64,000 bases of DNA from Poecilobothrus nobilitatus. Its lineage: Eukaryota > Arthropoda > Insecta > Diptera > Dolichopodidae. The position numbers and the translations under genes were made by a program. This document shows positions 13,046 to 23,575 of the stretch, in pieces. Location: assembly GCA_947095535.1 (NCBI GenBank), contig OX352772.1, forward strand, positions 313,110,018 through 313,174,017. The letters are read 5' to 3'. The number at the start of each line of letters is the position of its first letter. The stretch's first letter is position 1. The notes under the pieces are model-generated. The model was given only the letters and a program-made list of their open reading frames with translations, was not told the origin of the DNA and ran no database searches.

Positions 13046-13865
13046 TTGTTACATGAAATTTTCAAATTTTTGTGCAAGTCAAAATTCCAAACAGTTTGTA
13101 TTGAGTTTGGAAATGTGCGCTTTTAAAAACCGTTGGTTTACATTCTACCTTGTTTCATTCTGTTTTCACGTAGTACATATCTTTAAAATTAAATCAGCGA
13201 TCAGAGGTTTTAATACACATGCCTTAATAATTTGTTTCACCATGTTTTTCTATTCAGAAAAACAGTCAAATTGATAATAATTGTTTGGATCATTGCTCTC
13301 TATATATATATACATTTGCAGATAAGTGTATAAAGCTTTCATCTACTTTTATTCAAAAGATTTTATTCAATTCGAGGATAAAAAAGAATACTTAGTTAAG
13401 TAATACATACAATTATATTGTGTTCTTTAGTTTAAGAATAAAAAACTGTAAGTGTTAATATTTAAGTTATTTATTATTTTAAGCGGTTCTTTTGAGTCAA
13501 AGGAAAGTATTAACAAAAACAAAAATTTAAATCATTTCTAAGACGAAAATGCAAAAATTTAATATTTTTTACCTTTTCAAGATACTTAAAGGTTATTTGA
13601 TCTAATTTATTTTATTCTATATTCATTCTTAACGTCCCAAACTTTATCTGAAGTTATATCAAAAATAGAATTAATAACAAAACAAGGCATGCCTCATAAA
13701 ATGTCAGAGAGGAAATAAACTACATTTCGTTTTTCAGGTGTGAAATCTGTCGATAGTGATGATTCTACTTCTAAATCAAATATTCTTTTAGAAAGTGAAT
13801 TAGTCTATTAATTCTTAATCTTTTAACGTCATATTAATCTAATTTTTGTTTAATTTTGATTTTTG
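13046..13865. other. AT-rich DNA, no supported gene
   Basis: An 83-codon plus-strand open frame (13023-13274) runs out of the preceding repeat. It is rich in Phe, Cys and Lys and has no recognisable domain; I do not call it a gene. Confidence 0.35.
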
Positions 13866-13869
13866 CAGC

Positions 13870-14172
13870 AGCAGCTATTAGGAGCTTCAAGAATTCAATT
13901 AACAGTATTGTTTATAAAACTAAGGATAGTAAATTAAATGTTAACGTTTCTCAACGATAAATGTTAACGTTTCTTCAATTTGACGAAAACTAATTATTTC
14001 GTCAAATATATTTTAGGAGCAACAGCGATTGGGAGCTTCAAGAATTCAATTAACAGTATTGTTTACAAAACTAAGGATAGTAAATTAAATGTATTAACGT
14101 TTCTCAACGATAAATGTTAACGTTTCTTCAATTTGACGAAAACAAATTGTTTCGTCAAATATATTTGACAAG
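13870..14172 (+). repeat. ~151-bp tandem duplication with hairpins
   Basis: The word ggagcttcaagaattcaatt occurs at 13881 and 14032, 151 bp apart, and the similarity continues through the unit with a few substitutions and a 2-base insertion. Each unit contains a smaller direct repeat (atgttaacgtttct) and a perfect 10-bp inverted repeat, tttgacgaaa/tttcgtcaaa, at 13979-13988/13997-14006 and 14132-14141/14150-14159, each with an 8-base loop. Confidence 0.9.
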
Positions 14173-14254
14173 TTAAAAATAGTAGTCAAAAATAAATTCT
14201 TCAATCCAATTATTAAAGGACAACAATTAAAATGACAGTCTTTAAAATATATTT

Positions 14255-14409
14255 GAGAACCTCAGTGGTCTAGTGGGTATAAGAGCGTATAATCTCATAC
14301 ACGTCGTAAGAGAACCTTACAACATTTACAGCCACATCTGAAAAGGAAAGGCTGTGTAATTCACTTGCAACATTATGTGGCAGAGGAATACACTAAAAAA
14401 AAAAAAAAA
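14255..14409 (+). mobile_element. SINE family B, copy 2 (longest)
   Basis: The head ctcagtggtctagtgggtataagagcg resembles the D-arm and A box of a tRNA. The body contains cgtcgtaagagaacc, acaacatttacagccac and gaaaaggaaaggctgtg, then tatgtggcagaggaataca, and ends in a 13-base A tail. No good B box is visible, so the tRNA relation rests on the head only. The same body is found at 3685 and 47935. Confidence 0.7.
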
Positions 14410-15440
14410 TTATTTCATTACATTTTGTTTTTGTGGTCAAAATTATAATAAAAACCAATAAATACTTTGAATATTTACAATAATAAACAAAAATACACGA
14501 GATCCCTAAATTGATAAACAAAAAATAAAATTTTTTTTTGGAAGTGATATTTTTATTTAAGGCCAATTATCGGTGAAGTTTGAAAATCATTAAAATATAC
14601 TAATAATAAACCAAAAAAAAAAAAAAAATTAATGTCAACATTCTGTAATGTTAACATGTTTATAAATATTTTGATGGTTAACTTTCAACTGGTTGTAAGT
14701 AAACATGAAATGATTTAAAAAAAAAAAATAAATAAACAAATAAATTTACCGATTTTATTTAACTTTTAAACTTTTGTTATTTTGTTAAGTAAATAAAGTT
14801 TAAAGATTTATTTATTCACAGATAGTTTTTTTTTTATTTGCCTTTTTTTTTTTAAACATAACAAAGATACATATATAAAATATACATGTCGCATCATTAT
14901 TTTCTTTACTTTTTAAACTATTCGTTTTTTCTTGTTCGAATGAATGAAACATAATAATTTTACACCATCACTTAAATAATATGGAATATATTTTATGCAG
15001 GTGACATTTCAATTCTGTTCAATTTACATGAGAGTGAAAATTTAAAATTTCGCTATTTTTTTTTTTTTTGTCTAATTTAAAAGCACTGAAAAATTTTAGT
15101 TTGTCACAATTTCAGGTAAAAAAAAAATGAGAACAAAAAATTTTACTAACGCAGGTACATGTAGTATAATTTGTGTTTAACAACAGTGATGTCAGATGAA
15201 TGAAAAAAAAAAAAACAATTTGAAAAATAAAAACTACTGTTATGACACAAGTAAGTTATAATGTAAAAATCAAGGCTAAAAATGTAAATTTTTTTTTACC
15301 GTTGAAAGTGAAAATTTCCTGCAATTTGGAAAATATCTTGATATAATTTAAAGTATAATTATTGAACACTTAATATTATAAATGACTTTAAATAAATAAT
15401 AGAATAAATGAATGAATAAATAAATGACCAAAAATAAATA
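14410..15440. other. A/T-tract DNA, no gene seen
   Basis: Homopolymer A/T runs recur every 100-200 bases. No reading frame or RNA gene was recognised. Confidence 0.5.
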
Positions 15441-15469
15441 CTCGTCGTCGGTGAATGGAATAACGTCGG

Positions 15470-16395
15470 GAAAAATGAAATAATACCACAAATATTCGGT
15501 TGTTATTTAATTATGTTTGCGGTGTTCATTTCTTTACGAGATTATTTCATTTCTTTGAATCGATATTTTTTTAATTTTAAAGACATTATTTTATAATTTT
15601 GCGGCGTTATTTCATTTGACAACATATAAATTTAATTTTTTTTTATAAGATTATTGATATTTGACGAAGTATGGTTTACTTGCTGTATAATATGTTTTAC
15701 TTGTCGCATTCAAAAATATTATCTATCAAATCGATATAGCTATATGGGATGAAGAGGCTATCAGATATAGGGGCTGCGGATGAACCCTTAGGCCAATTTA
15801 GACCTTTGTTGTGATTCCCTGGTTCTATGAAATTTACCTCCTCCAGATCGAAGAGGTTATTTAAAAAGAATTGCCACAGAAACTATCTTCTTGTTAGAGT
15901 AAGAGGCAAAATTCATACAAGAAGTGAAAGATTGATTCGTTCACCTTTTAATCTTTGCAGCTTCTGTAAAAATCATATTAGGGAACTACTAGATTTCATG
16001 GATATTTTTCGACATTAACGATAGTGATAAAGGGATTAAGGAATAAATGTTTAGTTGATTATTTAAGTTATAATGTGGGCCAGGTTTGTTTGGTCACAAC
16101 GCAAGTATTAATCGAAATGAACAATCGATTTGTGAGTGTCCTGATTTTTGAGAGTGTCTTATTTAATATTAAATTTTTTATTTTTTTTATTTCCTTGTTT
16201 ATAAACAAACCCTTAGAAATTAGCCAACAAAAAATGTATTTTGTTTTTAATTATTTTAGTTTTATTTAATTTAATTTTAGTAATCTTTTAGTGGCGTTAT
16301 TTCATTTTAAAATTCAAGAATGAAAATGAAATAACTCCACAATATAATGAAAAAAGGCACAAAACAAAACGAAATTTGTGGCGTTATTTCATGCT
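15470..16395. repeat. Nested inverted repeats of a gtggcgttatttcatttt word
   Basis: A word close to gtggcgttatttcatttt occurs on the plus strand near 15600, 16292 and 16378, and inverted (aaatgaaata-t-ccaca) near 15476 and 16325. The 16292/16325 pair forms a short hairpin, and the 15476/16378 pair spans about 900 bp. This looks like termini of one or more nonautonomous DNA elements; the LINE-tail-like repeat at 15730-16010 lies between the outer pair. No target duplication was established. Confidence 0.6.
15735..16010 (+). mobile_element. LINE-tail-like dispersed repeat, copy 1
   Basis: This patch has higher GC than its flanks and matches the end of the window (63785-64000) in the same orientation. 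Shared words include gtgaaagattgatt, a cttt block, ttgcagcttctg and aaagtcatat-like words. It resembles the non-coding 3' region of insect R1/Jockey-type LINEs, an impression from memory. The 63-codon frame at 15827-16018 lies inside it and is probably not a gene. Confidence 0.55.
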
Positions 16396-16476
16396 GCCAA
16401 AATTCTTACTTAAACCTTTGATTTCTTTATAGAAGAATAGGGAGCGGTGCATAAGCACTGTTTAAAATGTCGTTTT

Positions 16477-16978
16477 TATAAAATCTCATTTGACAAAATC
16501 TCGTTTTTTTTGGATTCTTAAATTTAAAATAGCTAACTCATGTTTGTAAGAAATGTTATTAAAAAAGATTTTAGAGTTGGATTCAAAGTCAGAATATTTA
16601 TTTATATAATGTGTATGTGAAATTTTGAATTAGGAAGGATTTGGGAGTTTTATTTAAAATCAGAATTATACGCTTTTTCCAAAATATTTATATAGGTATA
16701 TAGGTATTATGTATATCTGAAATTATGGATTAGAAGGGATTTTGGATTCAAAAGCATGATAAGTGTTTTCCAGAACATTTATATATATTATGTATATGTG
16801 CGATTCTGAATTAGGAGAGATTTTAAAATTGGGTTCGAAATCAGTTTTGCCCTTTTTTCTAGAATATATTGAATTAATTAAATTGAAAATAATTAAATAA
16901 AAAACAAAAAAATTAAATAAAAAAACTAGATTTTCATAAAAACAAGATTTTCAAAAAAAAACAAGATTTTGTCCACCG
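16477..16978. repeat. Foldback-like element: inverted ends around a degenerate tandem array
   Basis: The left end ttgacaaaatctcgtttttt (from 16490) is inverted at the right end aaaaacaagattttgtcca (to about 16975), and both ends contain extra aaaatct-gttttt subunits. Between them are about 3.5 units of 80-100 bp starting near 16565, 16639, 16738 and 16829. Each carries a ggattt, attcaaa-tcag, atttatata, atgtatatgtga and gaattaggagg order. Inverted ends made of sub-repeats are characteristic of foldback elements. Confidence 0.65.
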
Positions 16979-16979
16979 A

Positions 16980-19055
16980 AATTTTGTTGAGAACGAGAAT
17001 ATTATATAAGACCAATAATGTTAAAAGCATAATAATATTTGAGATCAAAAAGACAAAAAACACATTCAAAATTAGAGAAGTAAGTAATTATTTTTCTGTT
17101 AAAATATTTTTATATGTATTTTTTTTTAATATAAATTATGGTTTCTCACGATATCAGACGTATCACAAGAGCTTTATCATATACTTTTTACTTTTAGAGT
17201 AAAAAGTGTTAATAATTATCGTTTAAAAATATCTATAAGTCAAAAGAATTTAAAAAAAAAAATAAACTATTATCTTGTTTCTATTGACATCTTAAATTTT
17301 AATTCTTTAGTAAAAGTTAATTTAATACTAATAACTCTTTTCCTTCTAAAAGGACCTTAATACAGAAAAGATAACATAATATAAATAATTCATTATAGCT
17401 ATGCAATATTAATAATTCGTTTTCTGTTTTCATAATATTTTTGATATGCTACTGACAAAAATTTATTAACTTAACCATAAATTCTTTTAAAATTGAACGA
17501 ATTAAATACTAATAAACAAATTAATGTTATATCAGTTAAAAACGAAAATATTTATTGTGTCACCTATTATTATAATAAAAAAAAAAAGTGAAATGTTAAC
17601 TATGATGACTTATGAGAATCATAAAAGATGTTCTTTTTTTATTAAAACAAAAAAAAAAATTAGGTGGATCAGGTAAAAACAATCGGAAATTTGATTGTTA
17701 TTAAAACAGCTATCAGAACAAAAAAAAAAAAAAACAATCTCACCTGTATTAAATACAAGAAATTTCTGCATAAACAAAAGCAAATAAAAAATGTTTTCAA
17801 AATGCAAAACAAGTTCTAAAAGTTGAAAAAAAAAATAAATAAATAAATTAATAAAACCATTTCTAAAGTAGAATAAAATGTATGGTAATAAGAACACATA
17901 CAAGTGTTACAGAGTTGCAAGTAATAATTAATGTGGAACATCAAAAAAAAAAAAAAAAGAAAAACAGAAAATGGGTCAGAATTTTTTTTTTTTTTTTGTT
18001 TAAAATGTTTTTTCTTTAAAATTGAGTTCTTCAAATTCCGAGTGAGTATATATACAAATAGTATTTTTTTTTTTGGAAAATTCATTTCAAATTGAAAGTT
18101 GTTCGTGAAAAACCGGGTCAATGTTAGATAGATAATAATTAGTTAAAAAAAAAAGTAATTATTTCCTTCGTGCATGTTTTATTTAAATTTCATTTATCTA
18201 TAATTAATTCTATTATTATCTTAGGATTATCTTAGGATTATTATATTTTATTTAATTATGATGTTTAAAATCAATTTAATCATTAACTAAGGCATAAAAT
18301 ATTTAACAACAAAAAAATAAAATTTATAATGTAGTTAGTTTATTATAGCTTTGAACTTAAATGTTAAATTGATTTTAAATTTGCCTGTTTTGTACAAATT
18401 TAAAACTGATTTAAAAGTTTTGTTTGTATTGAACTTACACAAGGTTAAAAATACTTTTATATTATATAACATCCCCAATTTGTAAATAATATGTATAATA
18501 ATAAGAAACCAATATTGATTTCATCCTTTCCAAACTTCTGTTCACTATAAGTGCTCAAAATATTGTTTACTACTATTTGTATCATTTGTAATTTTATCAA
18601 TTATTTACAATAATATTAAATTTTTAGAATTTTCTCAAAAGTCGAAATTGTTATTCTATTTTATTTTGTTGGGACCAAATAGTTTTGTGTTCCATCACAT
18701 CGTTTTACATACCAAAATATTTTAAATAGTCCTTGTAAGTATATAATTAATAAATTTTTCGGATTCACATCTTTTGTTTTTTTTTTTGTAGCTTATCTAA
18801 ATATCTAATTCAAAATGTTTTTTTTTTGTGTTTTTTCTGTTGTTATCGAAGCGGCATCTGGAAATTTTCTTTAAAAAAATTTACCCTTAAACAGTGTTTT
18901 TTAGCCTTTTTACCCTTTATAATTCTATATTTTGTATAACGGTGATACATACAATTAACAAAAACTGAAATATTAGTACTAAATTTTAGTACAATCATTC
19001 ATTACAATATTTTGTTATATAAGCAAAATAATAATTTGTTCATTATAGTCTCCCA
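16980..19055. other. AT-rich DNA, no gene seen
   Basis: Open frames at 16969-17202 (plus) and 17619-18121 (minus) are almost entirely Phe, Leu, Ile, Lys and Tyr codons arising from A/T runs. No domain, RNA gene or transposon end was recognised. Confidence 0.45.
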
Positions 19056-19060
19056 AAAGT

Positions 19061-19141
19061 ATGCTAAATTCCTTAAATATCAGAGTAGTGTTAATAATTG
19101 AGTGAAATACAAACTTATGTTGAGTTTAAGGAATTTAGCAT
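19061..19141. repeat. Perfect 17-bp inverted repeat
   Basis: Left arm atgctaaattccttaaa (19061-19077) and right arm tttaaggaatttagcat (19125-19141) are exact reverse complements separated by 47 bases. The arms are not simple sequence, so chance is unlikely even in AT-rich DNA. It may be a small MITE remnant or a transcribed hairpin. Confidence 0.9.
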
Positions 19142-20455
19142 TCAAAAATGTTATCGGAATCTAAAATAAAAAGAATTTTTTAGAATACTATAGTTGAATT
19201 TATTTATAATACTTTTATTCATTTTATGTATATGTAATATTTTAGCCTTTGTATTTTATTGCCGTTTTAATATCAACATATCCAATAATGAAATTACTTT
19301 AGATGACTAAATTAAGAAGGTTTTTTTTTTTAACAATTGTAGTAAATTCAATTAATTTAAATAAACAAAATGTTTTTTTTTTAAACTGACGAAAAAATAT
19401 CATAATTTTAGAATACATTTATTTTGCAAAACAAAAACATGTATTTTTATAATAACTATATGAATAAAAAAGTTTTCTAAATGAACAATTCTGTATTTCT
19501 ATTTATCCTTAAAGGTTAAATTATTTATTCTTAAAGGTTTTTCACCGTTATACAATTTTTTTTTTTCAAGTTTTTATTATTTTAGTTTAATTTCATTTTG
19601 AAATAGAGAGAAAAGAATTCAAGTACTAGTAAAAAGTTTTAGAATTTATCATCCTTAAAATATGCAATCAATATTGGTAAACCAAAATTGTTTTGACATT
19701 GAAAATGTTGAGTTTCTAAATTGATGAAACTTTAAAAAGTTTTGTTGGAATTACTAATTTGTTCAAAACTTTGAAATTTTATAAATTTTTTAATTTAGTT
19801 TCGGTTCTTTACGAATCAATAAAATGTTTAATATACACATATTAATATACAATGTTATATAATTGTAATTTAATTCGATTGTTAATGTAAGATGATTTTC
19901 TTTTAAATTGATTAGAATTATCAATATTTTAAGTAAAGTATCTTTAATAAATACTCTTGTGTTTCTAAAATGAAGTTTAAACCATTAATAATATAAAATA
20001 ATTTTAATTTATAATTTTTAAATACATTTTTATTAATGTATTGACATGTCTTTGACTTAAATTGTATCAAACTCTAAGTACAGATTTTTCTTGATTTTAA
20101 TTTAAACCGATATTTTAGAGACATATAAAGAGTAATTTTAATGTTATTATTTATTATAATATTATTTATTTTCTGTATAATTTTTAGATTTAGAAAAATT
20201 TTTTTTTATAGGAGGAAGTATTTTAAACAAATTTATTAGCCCTTTTCCTGTCAGTTGAATCAGGTTAGATATGATTATTTTTATATAACATTAACTTTAA
20301 TATAAGAATATAAAAAGGAAATTTTAGGTATATTAAAAGAAACGTTTACATATTAAAAATTAGAATTCAACAAGTTATTACTTGAATTATAGAAAAAAAA
20401 TATATAATATAAAAAAAAGTATATAGTTTTAGTTAAAATTATTTAAGATACATTC
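19142..20455. other. AT-rich DNA, no gene seen
   Basis: No supported coding, RNA or repeat feature. Confidence 0.4.
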
Positions 20456-20460
20456 TTAAG

Positions 20461-20740
20461 CTAATAGTTGTTGTCCCAGATTTCAAATATTTGAAAACAT
20501 TCTTTGATCTTGCTCATGTCCCCGGGTTTTTTGCAGTTCTGTGTTTTTGGGACGATTCTATACAAGATGTTATAGCATTCTGCGCTTGTGCTTGATTGTT
20601 ACCATTCATTCGTAGTAACTGAACCTAAATTAATATGTTGTTATAGTCGAAGCTATATCCTTATTCTTACTTTATATCTGTCTTCTTGTTTCCTGATTCT
20701 TTCGGTTAATAAGCAATGTATTTAACCACTACGGTCCCTT
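20461..20740 (-). mobile_element. Probable SINE-related element (minus strand)
   Basis: Read on the minus strand, the patch starts with gggaccgtagtggttaaata, followed by ttattaaccgaaagaatc. That order parallels the tRNA-like head of the SINE at 43847 (gggac, cggtagt, then tattaaccgaaggag). The remaining 200 bp has clearly higher complexity and GC than its flanks. A 44-codon open frame (20461-20595, minus) ends the patch and has Cys, Lys and aromatic residues but no known domain. I prefer a SINE or LINE 3' remnant to a host gene. Confidence 0.4.
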
Positions 20741-20749
20741 CCTCAAAAA

Positions 20750-23205
20750 ACATAATATTTAACATAATTTTAATACATATATTATATAAAATTATTTTAT
20801 TAATTTTATATTACCTACACCTTCCAATATTATACTCATAAAATTAATTGAGATCCGCTTACAATATAATATCAAATTTTTATAAGTTCAATGACATTTC
20901 CATTATGAAAACAACAAAAATTTTAAATTTTCTAAACTTTCGATTAATGTAATTTCAATAATTAATTTTACTTTATATACAATATATCAAATAAATTCAT
21001 TATTCATTCATACTTTTATATTACAACTCCTTTATAACAAAAACAAAAAAAATTTAACATCCTTATAATTTAAATGGAAATTTTCTTGCATAATTCGTTT
21101 ATGAGAAAGTTTTCTTTTGCTTTTTTAATTTTTTCTTTTTCCTTTTTTTTTGTTTCTGAATTTTTTTTTTTTTTTAATCAAATTATAATTAATTGCGAAT
21201 CATCATTATCCCACCCAAAAACCAGATACATATAAATAAAAATATACATTTATTTCCAATTATATGTACAAAAAAAAAAAATTTACAGTTATATCGTAAC
21301 GGACCGGCAATATTATTTACAAAAAGACAACAAAAATAAAAAAGAATAATAATAAAAATAACAGTTATATTTTATATGTGATCAAAAATATTAAGATCCG
21401 CTTTTAAATTACCCACCAAATCAAAATCCAAATCAAGTTTTCTTTCGAAGAATCTGTGAATTGAAATAAAAAAAAAAAACACCGTTATATGAATGAAAAG
21501 TAATCGCTATTTTTAATTTTTATTTTTTTTTTTTTGATTTTCATTTTAAATGTCCGTTTTGTCCATTCAAAAAAATCAAAAAAAAAAAAACTTGCACAAA
21601 TATTTAACTACAACCATCATTATCATCATCATAATCATCATTATCAATATCAAAAAAAATACATATATTATTACTCATCGTTATTACTGTATTAACTGGA
21701 TGTATATTATATATAAAAATCTAGTACCTATATACATAATATAGAAATATATACATATACATATATATATATATATATATAAGTATATATATATATTGAA
21801 TGATATTAAAACTCTACATTTATAAATCAAATTCTCTAGACACAATATTTACAATAATTGTGATTCAACAGCAGCGAAAGTAACGACAACATAAAAAAAT
21901 AAAATAAAAGAATACAAAATTTCAAATCAAAAAATAAATTTTTTACCGTTACAAACAATAAAGGTATGTGTATATGAGATATTCAGTTCCTCCTGCAAGA
22001 GGTATTTAATTTTATTATTTCTTTACTTTCGTTTTCCTTTTGCTGTTAATTTTTATATTTTTTTTTTGTTATTGTATTTTTTTCTTTTTTTTTTTTGTCC
22101 CAATATCCGTGAACTTCACAACCGGCTTGTTTCATTTTAACATACAGATCTGTTTACCTTTGTCCAGTTTAAAATTACTTTTTTTTTTTAAACGTAAATG
22201 TCATTGAACCGTGTCGTCAAAATGTCTGTTAGTATTCCATATTGTGATAAAAAAAAAAAAACCTTACCTGTAAGTTGGTATTACGATATTATACATTATA
22301 TTATAACTGTACTGCAGTGTTGTAATGAATATTATATTGGAACTAATAAAAGTTGCATTTTACAAATGCACACACACTTATACATTATGTTAATCCATAT
22401 AAAAAGTTGTACTGCATATTATATCGTATAATATGTATGTATATGTAAGTGCTTTTGTTAAAAAGTTGTACTGCTTATTAATGCTTCTATACAAAAAAAA
22501 TACAAATGCAACAACACCAGTTGTAGATACAAATAAAGTTCACTTTCATTTTAAAAAATTTTAATTATACAGGCAAGTTCAATTTTCTGAGAATATTATA
22601 ACAACTGCATCAACTGCAACAACATTGTAAATAAATGCAATATCAAAGGAAGTTTAATAAATTAACATTATGCAAAATCTTGAAATTTTTTTTTTTTTAC
22701 CTGCGGTAAAATAACTATTACCTTTTAAAAAAAAAATGCCAATGATCTTTATTTAAAGTGTTTTTTAGTTGGTTTTAATGGTAGGTATTAAAATTTTTTT
22801 GTCTATTTAAGTGCCAGTTGAAATTAATCTGTACACAAATTATAATAAAAAAATTGACTTTTTAATGGTTAATTTTTTAATTTTTCTTTTTTTTGCTAAA
22901 GAAAAAACTAAAAGTTAACAATAAAAAAAAAGTTATTTATGATAACAAGTAATAAAATTATTATTACAAGTTCGTAAATTTTTTATGCACGTGACATAAA
23001 TAATGATCACACTGAGAAAATATTGATTGGAAAATTAATACTATACATACTTAGTTCAGTTGCAATGAAAATATTTTATTAATTCTATAATTTGGTTTTT
23101 AATATTATTATTCTAAGAATTATAGACCACCGTCTAGAAATAAGTTGTTGGCACTAGATAATATGCTAGTAATAATCTTGACAAGGGTAAAAAAATTAAA
23201 GATGA
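20750..23205. other. A/T-tract and microsatellite DNA
   Basis: Poly(A/T) runs and TA repeats (about 21750-21800) dominate. A higher-complexity patch at 22090-22250 contains an uninterrupted minus-strand frame of about 20 codons and acceptor- or donor-like words, but it is too short to call. Frames at 21550-21744 and 22198-22431 are low-complexity. Confidence 0.45.
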
Positions 23206-23209
23206 AGAC

Positions 23210-23400
23210 CTGCTGTAGGATAATATTATACCAATATGAACATGGTTTAAGGATGAAATAAATTTTGTTATTACGTTTGTGTCACCTTAAAGAAGACAAG
23301 ATAAGTGTGGAAAATACACATACATTGATAGACACAAATATATTTGCTCAAGATTGAATTCTGAGGCAATTACACATTTTGATGTGATATTTCGGTCCGG
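23210..23400 (-). repeat. Left copy of a dispersed repeat flanking the transposon cluster
   Basis: The sequence around cgtttgtgtcaccttaaag (near 23273) matches attgacaccttaaagaagac (near 27294) in the same orientation, and the flanking words (ggtttaaggatga/agttcaaaactat, gctcaagattgaattct/actcaggactaaatttt) also align. It follows directly, in minus-strand sense, from the piggyBac-like fragment at 23400-23540, so it may be more of that transposase or its 3' region. Confidence 0.55.
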
Positions 23401-23540
23401 TCTCACGATAATTCAAACATTAATGAAGCTCGGATTTTCTTTATTTTAACTTTACACCTAACTTCAGAATTTGTTTGTTGAAATATATCTTTAAGTATAT
23501 GATAAGATATAAATAGACAAAAACACAACAAAGATGTCTT
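23400..23540 (-). pseudogene. piggyBac-like transposase remnant, downstream fragment
   Basis: On the minus strand, immediately after the poly(A) end of the LINE, the frame reads KTSLLCFCLFISYHILKDI and then FQQTNSEV. This fits the first conserved helix region of piggyBac (DDE_Tnp_1_7) transposases, where a segment of the type LFI...IL..I...TN follows the N-terminal acidic region. It continues in register of meaning from the upstream fragment at 25258-25588, from which the LINE separates it. A stop follows near 23403. The catalytic aspartates are not present here. Family assignment rests on pattern recognition only. Confidence 0.5.

Positions 23541-23575
<35 letters not shown>

Noticed and set aside
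17619..18121. Two overlapping minus-strand frames of 94 and 101 codons
   Set aside because: Almost wholly Phe, Leu, Lys and Tyr from A/T homopolymers.
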